Assembly (NCBI GenBank): GCA_012184525.1
Contig: WOFQ01000012.1
Span: 124,001 to 188,000 of the forward strand
From: Xenoacremonium recifei
Taxonomy: Eukaryota; Ascomycota; Sordariomycetes; Hypocreales; Nectriaceae
DNA: 64,000 bases
Direction: 5' to 3'
Shown: positions 30,290 to 41,760 of the stretch, one piece after another
Layout: every line of letters begins with the position of its first letter
Position numbering within the stretch: the first letter of the stretch is position 1
Program-made: the position numbers and the translations under genes
The notes under the pieces: generated by a model
Databases searched by the model: none
What the model was told of the DNA's origin: nothing
What the model saw: only the letters and a program-made list of their open reading frames with translations

Positions 30290-32761
30290 CTAAGGAGACT
30301 TTTGGGAGCTTCGGGAGCTCTGTCTCGACGACCTTCGCGACGGCAGCTTGGTGGTTGAGACACGCCGGCTCTTGGGAGAGCGGGGGCTTCCAAACAGACT
30401 GCCATCGTCTTCGGACTCGTCACGAGATCGTTTCCTGCAAGTCGATTGTTGCGGTACTGCAACTTCGACGCTGTCACCCGTACCTGGAGGGCTCCTAGGA
30501 GGTGTCATGCAGGGGGCCGTCTCGGTCTCGGGAACCTTGTCCTTGGGCTGAGACGGAAGCTCGAGTTGGGATGGAAGAACGAACTCGGACGCAAGCTCAG
30601 GTTGGAGTTGAAGTTGAGCTTGAGGTTCCGGCTGAGGTTCGGCCTGAGGTAGCGGCTGAGGCTGAGACTTTGCCGGAGACCCGAGATCGAGTTCAGGCTG
30701 GTTGAAATCTTGAAGACCCAAGAGTCTGGTAGTGACTTCATCTCCAAGATCACCAAAGCCGTGATCCTCCTGAAAGCTGTCGGTTAGATCGATAGTTTGG
30801 CCCTGAAGATGTGGATCGATGATAGGCCCAGGCTCCGGCACTGCCATAGCCATCGTAGACTGGGGCCACATATTGACAGAGTACGGCATGTTGGGGATGC
30901 GAGCAGGTTCAGGCATGTGATTAGTGGTGACACTCTGCATCCTGTCGAACTCCTCCCAGGCCTCATGCCTGAGCGTCTTCGTTTTGGACTGCCTCAGGCA
31001 ATACAGACCAAGGTTGCCTTTGACAACGTCAATCGTCTTCAAAAGAGAAGAGCGCCGCTTGTCATTGCGCCGGGTTCTGGCTGATTGGCGGGTCCGTGTC
31101 TGATTTTGGAGGTGGTACTCCGTTAGAGCTAGGGAGAGCGACTCGGAGTGAGGTCGTGGCAGTTGGAGGAGTCCAGTCGACTTTTCCAACTTGTGTGACT
31201 TATACCAGGGCATGAAAGCGCCCTGCACGATACGTTTGTCCGCGTCTCGCGTTAGAGCCATCGGGTTTCTGACTTCTTTGGGAAGGTCTCGCTTGTCAGG
31301 CAACATCATTCGGAGTGCAATGAACTCAGCCGGATCGAAGCACTGCTCGAAGCACCATAGGTGCATCGAGCCAGCCATCTTGAAGGGATCCTTGAGGCCT
31401 GTGGACGTGAGCTCGCTGAATTCGTCAAAGGCGACGCGGAGCCAACCGGCAAGGATGCTGTGGTTACCCGCTGGGCAGAACTTGTACCGGCACTTTCTGT
31501 CGCGATTATCCATTCGATGGTTGCTCTGTGCTGGAGATTGCTGCACCCACATCACCAACTTTCGAGGACAATTCTCGATGTAATGCCGCAGCTCGCCAGG
31601 GGTAAACTCCAGTCCCTCTTGCCATTGTCCGTTCTCTGCATACCTGAAGACAGGTCCCCGTCCAGATTGAGTGCGACCCCAGCTAACCGGACGGATGAAC
31701 TTCTCCGTATAGAAGAAGGCCGGGTCGGTCTTGGGATCACGTTTCTTCAGGAGCTTACGTTCGTAACTGACGCGAGTGCGCGTGGGAGAAAGGTTGAGAC
31801 TGAGGCAAGACGAGCCATCAGAAGACGACCGAGACTTGGGATCGGGAAATGGTGGTACTCTACCCTCCTTGCTGCGCTTTCGACCGTTGGGCGGTGAAGG
31901 ATCGCGTTGAGGTGGAGGTGTGTGCTGGGGAGAAGGGACCGAGGGCTGGCGTAGAGCGTTCTGCCGAGATGATGTTGGAGGAGGCTGATTAGGGTAAGAA
32001 GAAGGAAGCATAGGAGGTCCCATCAGAGATGCCATGGTAGGTGCCATAGGGGCTCCCATTGGTTGAGTGATGAAGTTTTGAGACTGTTGAGGCATGCCCT
32101 GAGATGAACGGCGAGGTGGCAAGGGAAAAGGGTAAGCATGTTGGTTGAACGGCTGCTCACCGTAATAATGATCATACGCCTGTTTGGCCATTGCCAGCTG
32201 GGCGGCCCAATACTGTAGTAGTTGTTGTTGCTGCTGTGGTTGTTGCTGCTGTGGTTGTTGCTGCTGTGGTTGTTGCTGCTGTGGTTGTTGCTGCTGTGGT
32301 TGTTGCTGCTGTGGTTGTTGCTGCTGTGGTTGTTGCTGCTGTGGTTGTTGCTGCTGTTGTTGTTGAGTGCTGAGGATTGGGTAGGGTGGAATAGGCTCTT
32401 GAGCAACGGACGGGTCAGTGTAAGAAGAGAAGGTCGGGCCATTGGGCGATGAGCCGCTCGTGGAGCGAGCACCACCACCATTGTAGCCATCTTGGACGTT
32501 AACGACGTCGAGCTCAGAATCGAAACCGAAGTTCAACAAGCCATCGTCACCAACGCCCAAGGCTTCGCCGTCCTGGTTTGCCAACGGATAGTTGGGACTA
32601 TGTTGGACAGTGGACTGTGTAGTCGGCTCCGTTGTTGGAAACTCATCCGGAAGTTCCCCCAGGCTATCGAAGTTGAAATCCCCAACTTGTAAATCCCCAT
32701 CTTCCATCAACAGGTTTGACAGATAAGAGTCCATGGTGCCCAGAGGCTCGTCTAGATCCAT
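30290..32761 (-). CDS. Fungus-specific protein with polyglutamine minisatellite and Cys-containing core
   Basis: One exon, 823 residues, ATG at 32761 (MDLDEPLGTMDSYLSNLLM). I do not recognise a named family. The acidic N-terminus (1-90) could be an activation region. Residues about 133-180 are a polyglutamine tract interrupted by regular prolines. A conserved-looking core (about 325-545) starts KKRDPKTDPAFFYTEKFIRP and contains CRYKFCPAGNHS, AGWLRVAFDEF and LWCFEQCFDPAEF; the paired cysteines could bind metal. A basic stretch RTRQSARTRRNDKRRSS follows. The C-terminus (about 680-823) has alternating Gln-Pro runs and a very basic Ser/Arg tail with KRSRDESEDD and PKSRRVSTTK. The overall shape (acidic end, polyQ, basic signals) suggests a nuclear regulatory protein; this is inference. 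Confidence 0.8.
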   Translation of the reverse strand: MDLDEPLGTMDSYLSNLLMEDGDLQVGDFNFDSLGELPDEFPTTEPTTQSTVQHSPNYPLANQDGEALGVGDDGLLNFGFDSELDVVNVQDGYNGGGARSTSGSSPNGPTFSSYTDPSVAQEPIPPYPILSTQQQQQQQPQQQQPQQQQPQQQQPQQQQPQQQQPQQQQPQQQQPQQQQQLLQYWAAQLAMAKQAYDHYYGEQPFNQHAYPFPLPPRRSSQGMPQQSQNFITQPMGAPMAPTMASLMGPPMLPSSYPNQPPPTSSRQNALRQPSVPSPQHTPPPQRDPSPPNGRKRSKEGRVPPFPDPKSRSSSDGSSCLSLNLSPTRTRVSYERKLLKKRDPKTDPAFFYTEKFIRPVSWGRTQSGRGPVFRYAENGQWQEGLEFTPGELRHYIENCPRKLVMWVQQSPAQSNHRMDNRDRKCRYKFCPAGNHSILAGWLRVAFDEFSELTSTGLKDPFKMAGSMHLWCFEQCFDPAEFIALRMMLPDKRDLPKEVRNPMALTRDADKRIVQGAFMPWYKSHKLEKSTGLLQLPRPHSESLSLALTEYHLQNQTRTRQSARTRRNDKRRSSLLKTIDVVKGNLGLYCLRQSKTKTLRHEAWEEFDRMQSVTTNHMPEPARIPNMPYSVNMWPQSTMAMAVPEPGPIIDPHLQGQTIDLTDSFQEDHGFGDLGDEVTTRLLGLQDFNQPELDLGSPAKSQPQPLPQAEPQPEPQAQLQLQPELASEFVLPSQLELPSQPKDKVPETETAPCMTPPRSPPGTGDSVEVAVPQQSTCRKRSRDESEDDGSLFGSPRSPKSRRVSTTKLPSRRSSRQSSRSSQKSP
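32221..32370 (-). repeat. 15-bp coding minisatellite (PQQQQ units)
   Basis: Eight perfect consecutive copies of a 15-bp unit (plus-strand GTGGTTGTTGCTGCT) at 32236-32355, with imperfect copies on both sides. Each encodes one proline and four glutamines on the minus strand. Unit length keeps frame, so copy-number change would alter length without frameshift. Confidence 0.95.
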
Positions 32762-34615
32762 GGCGGCGAGTTGACTGATCTTCTAGTGTGAGGTTTCTGT
32801 GATATGAGCTTTGGTTGGAAGGTTTATGTGACACTGTCAGTGGAGAATCGGTATGATTGGTATTCTTGATGGTGTGTGCAATTGAGTTTTAGGAATGCTA
32901 AAACAGTAAAGGATGAACCTGCTCCTACATTAAATATTTTGGAGAGGATGAATGACCGTTTCGGTCTTTGTTGAACAAGCAATGACTTTCGAGTCCACAC
33001 GAGAAGGAGACTATTGCGGCTCAAGGATATGGCTTTGTTCACTCGAACATTTGGGAATAGCCGCGAAGAGCTCAACACATAGCACAGACAAAGACCAAGG
33101 GCTCTCAGCCTTTGTTCCGTTATACTCGAACAACAGGCCCTGGGTTATTAGATGAACAGACAGATCACTGTTGCCAAATTTGGCTCTTCAAAGAGACACA
33201 ATGAACACCTGATTAATTGTTAGTCTAGATGCTAAGCCGGAAATCCTCATGAAGTTCAGGGGTAGATGTGCCCGATCAGGAAAGTATGCATTGTTTTCAA
33301 CAAGAGATGTTCAGAACAGGTCTGTGTTATGCGTATCTCATCATGAACAGGACGGAGGTTTGTGAACAGTAGGACTTACCTAACCGCAATGACTGGATGC
33401 CTTCCCGTATGGGATGGACATGCCAATGCATTGATCGGTGTGAGGGCCATGGCTGTAGATGGAGAGGATTCATATCAGCCATTTTGGGTGGGCCGGGGGA
33501 AGTTGTTATAGAAGTCGAGTTTATTCAGCACAAAGAGGACCTAGGCAGAGTTTCCGGGTTCGACTGTTCGGTAGCAGTGTAGTTCGCAGGAACAGAAGAT
33601 GAAGGGTGAAAAGATTTCGTGGTTGCGTTTGCTGTGTTCTACCTAAGTTCTTCCCCCACCGTATGGAGTCGGACGGAGCTCGGAGCAGGAGCGTCCGGAT
33701 GTCGGACTGCCTGAGGCTTCATCGTCGCAAGGCTGGCAGCTGAGGTGTCCTTGCAGGTCGCACTTGCCTAAGAAACGTCTGTTGGGGACTTCGCGTTAGG
33801 TAATCTCATCAGATATAGATGGTGATGCTGGGTTGGCTGAGATTTGTGATGTTTACACCTACAGTGAGGCATTTGGATCTCGTCTTCCGCTTTGAACGAC
33901 CTGCATGATCCTCTTCCTTGACCTGACGACGATAAACGAAGAGATATTCTCAGCCGAGCTAAAAGTGGCAAAGAGCTCTACATGTAAGTTTCCTAAACGG
34001 GCGGCTGTTCAACCGAAGCTGTGTGGACCAGGGTCGTATTCATGCTTCGTGTTCGATAGTCTGGATATGCCCCCAAGCTCCCGTGTTCAGTACGTACTCT
34101 GTCGAGTCTGACCAAGATGCAGTTCTGTCTTACCTGCCAACCCCTCAAGCCGCTCCGACTCCTCAAAGTCTGCGCTCCTCGACCGAAGCCCCTCGGAGCA
34201 ATCATTCATGAGAGTTCGACAACCATGTTACGGTCGACGCCGCAACGCCTGCTACCACGCCTTGCTCGCCGCCTCAGAACCTTGGAATCTCCAAGCCGGA
34301 TCGCCTCCACTAATCAGCCGCTAGATCTCAACTGCCCGACAGCGGCCAGGAACCAGCTCCCGTGCCAGGCCAGGGGCGCTAGACGAGCACCCAATCCGAC
34401 GCCTGTGCCCCTCTAGACAGCCCGGACAAAGCCTTCCCCGCTGGAAGCGCCAACGGCCCAGGCCCGACCTACGTCACGAGACTCCCTGGTCCCAGCGAGC
34501 AGGGCCAGCACTCGGAGGCTGGAAACGCAAACCGCCGCCGCCGCCAAGTCACCTCCAGCTTTACATCTTTCAGCTCCCTCCCCCCCCGTCAGCGGCCGCA
34601 TCGCCAGACTCTACT
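32762..34615. promoter_or_regulatory. Divergent intergenic region, polyglutamine gene / CPS1
   Basis: Both neighbours are transcribed outward from this 1.85-kb stretch. Frames here are short. The CPS1 side (34100-34615) is cytosine- and Pro-codon-rich leader. No RNA gene or clear motif identified. Confidence 0.55.
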
Positions 34616-37600
34616 ATGGCGGAAATCAGTCCCGAGCTCCAGGAGAGACTCGACGAGCTGGATCGCGAGTTGGAGGTATGTCGTGTCTCGTAACTCAACC
34701 CCACAGATGTGTTTTGTGGTGGCCGTCCTCACGCCATTCAGCCTTCCAGCCCGAGCCTACCGGGAGGAAGCCGTTTCGTAGGAGGATCAAGCTGACTTGA
34801 GCTGTCATTTAGGAGGGCGACATCACACAGAAAGGGTGAGCTCTGACTCCCCGTCGACGCCGCAACTTTGCGCGACCGAAAACGTGCCTCGACTGACAGT
34901 CACGCAGGTACCAGAAACGACGAACACAGCTATTCTCGCAGTTCTATGCCCCAGGAACTGTTCCCTCAATCGCCGCGGAGCCTCAGACCGGTGGGCTGCG
35001 CATACATTCTCCCGACAGTTCAACGCACCCGTCGAGCGATGGACACCGCGTTGCGGCTTACGCAGCTCTCGGCGGGCACGGCCAGGGCCGCCCTGAGAGC
35101 CCAAACTACAGACCAGGCTCCGGATATGGCCCTCCGCCAGGGTCTATGACCTCCTCCATTGCCCAAGATGGACATCCTGCAAACCTCCTTCGTCCTGGGG
35201 TTCCAATCTCAGATCGGCCACTTGGCCCCCCCCAGCGGGACTCCCTCTTCCTAACTGCCATGAACACCGATTCCCCGACTCGAAGCGGGACCATGGTATC
35301 GGGCGATTATGCTTTCAAGCCAGAACAGCAGGGCGTATACGCAGATGCGACGCCACAGCAACAACAGTTTGACGGACGGACTACTACGCTGCTGGACTCA
35401 CAAGGCTACTTCTCTGATTTTGCTGGCCAGCAGCATTATGATCAGACACAACAGACGATAGATTATCCAGGTCCTCAGCAGCGATACTCCTCGAGCGATG
35501 CTTTCTCCCCGACTGCTGCTATGGCGCCGCCAATGCTTTCGACTAGCGATCTGCCGCCCCCCGAGATCCTCGAATACCTAATGCCACTCGAACCGCGAGA
35601 AGTTCCCTTTGCAATTCACGATCCTCACGACAAGACCACGCCCATGTCCAAATTCGATAACATTGCTGCTGTTCTGAGGCATAGGGCTCGGACGACGGCG
35701 AAGCGACCAGCATATTGGGTCCTCGATAGCAAGGGCAAGGAGATTGCTTCTATAACCTGGGACAAACTCGCCTCGAGGGCTGAAAAGGTCGCTCAGGTCA
35801 TCCGCGATAAGAGCTCTCTGTATCGTGGTGATCGTGTTGCTCTTGTCTATCGCGACTCTGAAGTAATTGACTTTGCAATTGCCTTGCTGGGTTGCTTTAT
35901 TGCGGGTGTGGTTGCGGTTCCCATAAACGACCTTCAAGATTATCAACGACTGAACTTCATCCTCACTTCTACGCAGGCACACCTGGCCCTGACCACAGAC
36001 AATAACCTCAAAGCTTTTCAGCGGGACATCACTACACAGAAACTCACCTGGCCGAAGGGTGTTGAATGGTGGAAGACGAACGAGTTTGGCAGCTATCACC
36101 CAAAGAAGAAGGATGATATTCCGCCACTGACAGTCCCTGATTTGGCTTATATCGAGTTTTCTCGAGCTCCGACTGGAGATTTGAGAGGTGTTGTCCTGAG
36201 TCACCGAACAATCATGCACCAAATGGCATGTTTGAGCGCTGTTGTTTCGACCATTCCCGGTAACGGACCGGGTGATACCTTCAACCCGTCCCTGCGCGAC
36301 AAGAACGGTCGACTTATCGGCGGAGGAGCCAATAGTGAGATTCTACTCTCCTATCTTGACCCGCGCCAAGGAATTGGCATGATTCTCAGCGTCTTGTTGA
36401 CGGTCTACGGTGGCCATACTACGGTGTGGTTCGATAACAAGGCTGTTGATGTCCCGGGCTTGTATGCCCATCTCATCACAAAGTACAAGGCGACGGTCAT
36501 GATTGCGGACTACCCTGGTCTGAAGCGGGCAGCGTATAATTACCAACAAGATCCCATGACGACCCGAAATTTCAAGAAAGGGATGGAACCGAACTTCCAG
36601 GCCGTGAAACTTTGCCTGATCGACACTCTGACTGTTGACGGCGAGTTCCACGAAGTGCTCGCAGATCGATGGTTGCGGCCGCTTCGTAACCCTCGCGCGC
36701 GAGAAGTTGTGGCCCCTATGCTATGCTTACCGGAGCATGGCGGAATGGTCATCAGTGTTCGTGATTGGTTAGGTGGCGAGGAACGCATGGGAGTGCCGCT
36801 GAAGCTCGAAATGGAGTCAGATACAGACTCAGATGTGGACAAAGAAGAAAAGGGGAAGTCGGCACCATCAAATGGCTTCGGAAGTCTCCTAGGTGGCGGT
36901 GGAACTACCACGACAGAGGAACGGGCTAAGAACGAACTCGGCGAGGTTCTATTAGACCGGGAAGCCTTGAAGACGAACGAAGTTGTCGTTCTCGCGATTG
37001 GCGATGACGCAAGGAAGAGGGGTTCGAATGAGCCCGGAGTAGTACGGGTGGGCTCTTTCGGTTATCCCATCCCAGATGCCACGCTGGCCGTGGTTGATCC
37101 AGAGACAGGACTCTTGGCCTCGCCACATGCGATTGGAGAGATCTGGGTCGACTCGCCTTCGTTGTCTGGTGGATTCTGGGCCCAGCCCAAAAATACTGAA
37201 CTCATCTTCCACGCACGACCTTACAAGTTTGACCCTGGAGATCCCACCCCGACACCGGTCGAGCCCGAGTTTCTCAGGACTGGCTTACTCGGGACGATCA
37301 TCGAAGGAAAAGTCTTTGTGTTGGGACTTTATGAAGACCGTATTCGTCAGAAGGTCGAGTGGGTTGAGCATGGCCACGAGATCGCTGAGTACCGCTATTT
37401 CTTTGTCCAGCACATGGTGGTGAGCATTGTCAAAAATGTGCCAAAGATATACGATTGTTCCGCATTCGATGTCTTTGTCAACGAAGAGCATCTGCCCGTC
37501 GTTGTAGTTGAGTCTGCGGCAGCGTCGACAGCACCGCTGACTTCGGGAGGGCCGCCTCGGCAACCAGACACAGCTCTGTTGGAGTCGCTTGCCGAACGGT

Positions 37601-40398
37601 GCATGGATGTGCTGATGCAAGAACACCACTTGAGACTCTACTGTGTTATGATCACAGCTCCAAACTCGTTACCCAGGGTGATCAAGAACGGCAGACGTGA
37701 AATCGGCAATATGCTGTGTCGACGAGAGTTTGATCTGGGAAACCTCCCCTGCGTTCACGTCAAGTTCGGTGTTGAACACGCCGTTCTCAATCTCCCCATA
37801 GGTGTCGACCCGATGGGCGGCATCTGGTCACCGCTCGCTTCAGATTCCCGCGCTGAGTTCCTACTGCCTGCGGATAAGCAGTACTCTGGCGTCGACCGAC
37901 GAGAGGTTGTTATTGACGACAGAACATCGACGCCACTAAACAACTTTACCTCCATCTCGGACTTGATTCAATGGCGTGTGGCCCGTCAGCCAGAAGAACT
38001 GTCTTACTGCACAATTGACGGCCGCGGCCGCGAAGGAAAAGGAGTGACCTGGAAAAAATTCGACACCAAAGTTGCGGCCGTTGCTATGTATCTCAAAAAC
38101 AAGGTCAAGGTGCGACCCGGAGACCACATGATTCTCATGTACACCCATTCCGAGGAATTCGTTTTCGCGGTCCATGCTTGCATTAACCTTGGAGCTACCG
38201 TCATCCCTATTGCTCCCCTTGACCAAAACCGACTCAACGAGGATGTCCCGGCTTTCCTTCACATTGTCGCCGATTACAACGTCAAGGCTGTCTTGGTCAA
38301 TCATGAGGTAGACCACTTGATTAAGATGAAGCCTGTTGCTAGCCACATCAAGCAATCGGCGCAGATCCTCAAGATCTCAAGTCCCAGCGTTTACAACACT
38401 ACCAAACCACCGAAGCAGAACAATGGACTGCGAGATCTGAAGCTGACTATTGATCCAGCGTGGATCAGGCCCGGTTATCCTGTGATTATTTGGACATACT
38501 GGACCCCAGACCAACGGCGAATTGCCGTTCAACTGGGACATGATACCGTCCTGGGCATGTGCAAGGTCCAAAAGGAGACGTGCCAAATGACGAGCTCCCG
38601 ACCAGTCCTCGGGTGCGTCCGAAGCTCGACCGGGCTGGGCTTCATTCACACTTGTCTCATGGGTATCTACATTGGAACACCCACATATCTGCTTTCGCCT
38701 GTGGAGTTTGCTGCTAACCCGATGTCGCTGTTTGTCACCTTATCCCGGTACAAGATCAAGGACACCTATGCGACTCCTCAGATGCTGGATCATGCTATGA
38801 CTTCGATGCAGGCGAAGGGCTTCACGCTCCATGAAATGAAGAACATGATGATCACGGCAGACGGTCGTCCTCGGGTCGACGTGTTCCAGAAAGTGCGGCT
38901 GCACTTTGCCGGCGCTGGTCTTGATCGGACTGCCATTAACACTGTCTACTCACACGTGTTGAATCCTATGGTCGCATCGAGATCTTACATGTGTGTGGAA
39001 CCGATCGAACTCTGGCTGGACACGAAGGCATTGCGGCGTGGACTGGTTATTCCTGTCGATCCCGAAGCCGACCCCAAGGCTCTGTTGGTGCAAGACTCTG
39101 GAATGGTCCCTGTCTCGACCCAGATTGCCATCATTAACCCAGAGAGTCGCTTACACTGCCTGGATGGCGAGTACGGTGAGATCTGGGTTGACTCTGAAGC
39201 ATGCGTCAAATCGTTCTACGGATCAAAGGATGCTTTTGATGCTGAGAGATTCGATGGGCGAGCAGTGGATGGAGACCCGAACGTACAGTATGTGCGAACA
39301 GGAGACCTCGGATTCCTTCACAATGTCAGTCGGCCTATCGGTCCTGGAGGTGCCCTCGTCGACATGCAGGTGCTTTTTGTCCTTGGAAGCATAGGCGAGA
39401 CATTCGAGATCAACGGGCTCAGTCATTTCCCGATGGATATTGAGAACTCTGTTGAGCGTTGCCACCGGAATATTGTGACCAATGGCTGGTAAGCTTGGGT
39501 CTTTCTTCAAATTACCCGCAAATCTAACATGTCTAGTGCCGTATTCCAAGCGGGTGGTCTCGTGGTGGTCCTCGTAGAAGTGAACCGAAAACCATATCTA
39601 GCATCGATTGTGCCCGTCATCGTTAATGCCATCCTTAACGAACATCAGATTATTGTCGATATTGTTGCATTTGTTAACAAAGGCGACTTCCCTCGGTCAA
39701 GGCTGGGGGAGAAACAGCGAGGAAAGATTCTCGCTGGATGGGTAACTCGCAAGATGCGCACCCTAGCCCAGTTTGCGATCCGGGATGTCGACCCGGGAGC
39801 GCTGGGAGAGCCTGGTAGCTCTGGCGGGGACACTGGAGAGGCACATAGAGCCTCTATGGTGAGCAACCGTAGCGGAGGAGCGCCACAATCGTCTATGAGT
39901 CTCCGAAATGTCGACAACGCTCCGCCACAGATCCTCGAGCAAGAAGAGTACGAGGCAACACCGCAGCCTTTCTCTCCTGCGGCACCGCCCGTGCACAATA
40001 CTATGGAGCTTCCGGATGATCAAAGCATGGCAACTACAGCGTATCCTCACACTGTCCAGAATGCGCCGCTTCCACCACATACCGAGGCTCCTCCCCCTCC
40101 AGTTACAACAGCCCGCAAGCCCCTGAGCCTCCCTCAACAGACTGAACAGGATTCCGGGCTGCCGGACTTCACGAACTATGGCAACACCACGGCCCAACGC
40201 CCGTCGACGGCAGCAACGCATCCTGACGCGAGACTGAGCGGAGGTCCAAACACACCCCAGATCAGGCTTCCCGGGGTTGACGGACGAGAGGATATCAACT
40301 TCTGGGGAGGTAACGCGGCGGTAGACGATGAAGAGGATTGGACAACTGAAGCAATCATGCACATGAACCTCGCCGGAGATATGAACCCCCGACCGTGA
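34616..40398 (+). CDS. CPS1: CPS1-type protein: DMAP1-binding domain plus two adenylate-forming-like domains
   Basis: Homologous to fungal CPS1, a general virulence or fitness factor in plant and animal pathogens, and to animal DIP2. Exons 34616-34675, 34813-34835 (23 nt), 34908-39488 and 39537-40398 total 5526 nt, 1841 residues. The N-terminus MAEISPELQERLDELDRELE plus EGDITQKGYQKRR is a DMAP1-binding domain, which needs the tiny second exon. A Gln/Pro-rich linker (30-240) follows. Module 1 (about 250-1000) contains FSRAPTGDLRGVVLSH (about 443) and LRTGLLG (about 816), where the usual Asp of RTGDxG is Leu. Module 2 (about 1035-1600) has VRTGDLGFL (about 1489) but no clear Gly-rich ATP loop near WTYWTPDQRR. 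Module 1 thus lacks one key residue and module 2 another, so whether either is catalytically active is uncertain. The C-terminus is disordered. Family assignment is firm; substrate unknown. Confidence 0.93.
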
Positions 40399-40757
40399 GG
40401 TGTGCTGCCTGTTAGCAAGCGGTGAAGGAATGAAGTCATGTTTTTAATTGGGGAGACGATGGAGTTGGATTAGGGAATCTTGAATTACAACCGGCGAACT
40501 GGCATCGACTTGAATATTCACACAATTGCCAACAATGCGAGTTTCTGGTTTTATTTTCACGACAAAGAAGAGAAAAGTTCCATTGATTATCCCATATGAG
40601 CTCGCTTTCGAACTACACGCTAAACTCCTTGCTGCTTAGATATCCCTATGCCCCTTTGTTCGGCACAATGTCTTTGAAGAAGAAAAATGTTCAAGCTAAT
40701 CTAGCTCTCAGCAGATCCGGCCGCTGTCACAGCAACGTCCTATGCGATTTATGTACT
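40399..40757. other. Convergent 3' flanks of CPS1 and the lectin-like gene
   Basis: Two genes end towards each other; only 3'UTR sequence is expected and nothing else is seen. Confidence 0.6.
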
Positions 40758-41760
40758 TCAAGCAAGCTCGGCACGGAAGTCATTCGCGGGGGTCTGCGGC
40801 GACACGGCGGTCTCAGTAGACATCTCGTGCAGCGGCGGCGGCGTCCCGTAGGCACCGTAGAGCTCGTCCTTGGGCACAGGCGGCGGAACGGCCTTCTCCT
40901 CGGCGCTGACCTCTGCGGGCGCGCTGGCCACGGGCTGGGCCTGGTGCTTGCGACGGCGCCAGAGGAAGAAGGCGGCGGCGAGGAAGGCGACAACACCGAG
41001 GGCGACACCGACACCGATGCCGGCTTTGGCGCCGCTGGAGAGGCCTGAGGAGGAGGATGAGGATGAGCTGGGTGAGGAGGTCTCGGCGGCGGAAGTGGCG
41101 GAGGAACCTGAGCTGGAGGAATCGGTGGAAGAGCCGGATGCTGAGGCGCCGGAGGAGGTAGCAGAGGCGACAGTTGATGATGGCTCCTGTGAAGCAGGTT
41201 AGTGTACCGTCCTCCCCATGATGTGCTTTGTTCATACTCACATTCGTAAAGGTAGTTGAGTATGCCCCATCGTTGATTTCCTTGACGCTTGTCATGTACC
41301 AATGCTGCGCGGGCTGCGAGTAGCTGGTGCTCTCATCATCGTTCATGAAGATGGGATTCCCAGGATGAACATCCATCACAAACCCCGTACCGTTCTGCAC
41401 ATTGATAAACCGATACGTCTTATCACCCCAATCTTCAATATCCCACTGCTGGGCCTCACTCCCATCCGACGTCGCCATACACGGCTCAGTATGCCCATCG
41501 GCAATCTCGTCCGCCACATAGCAGACGCTCAACTGCTTGAAGATGCTCGTCTCGCTGCACCGCAGGGCATACCGGCCCTTGGTCGACCCGACGGCCTGCA
41601 GCTGCCAGTACTGCGTGTCGGCCGGGTAGACCTTGAGCGAGCCATCGTCGATGATCTGGAGAGACGACGTGAAGGTGTGGGTGTAGTTGTCGACGCGGCC
41701 CTCGGTGATGTGGTACCAGACGTTGGAGTCGAAGGTTGCGGCCGCGTAGGAGGAGGGCAT
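40758..41760 (-). CDS. Single-pass membrane protein with ricin-type beta-trefoil domain
   Basis: Two exons, 41760-41242 and 41186-40758 (55-nt intron, GTGAGT to TTCACAG), 315 residues. Residues 1-170 carry three QxW motifs (QYWQLQAV, AQQWDIEDW, AQHWYMTSV), the signature of a beta-trefoil (ricin B-like) fold, usually carbohydrate-binding. A Ser/Thr-rich stalk (about 174-222), likely O-glycosylated, leads to a transmembrane helix at about 226-250 (GIGVGVALGVVAFLAAAFF) followed by basic WRRRKHQ and a short Pro-rich tail. The chosen start is MPSSYAAATF; the frame is open upstream to 41874 but the composition there is unlike family members I know of. There is no obvious signal peptide, so the helix would act as a reverse signal-anchor with the domain outside. 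Only a lectin-like domain is present; no catalytic chain is seen. Wall or surface sensing is a guess. Confidence 0.82.

Noticed and set aside
32184..32373. Poly-Cys, poly-Val and poly-Leu frames on the plus strand
   Set aside because: Shadows of the polyglutamine minisatellite in other frames.
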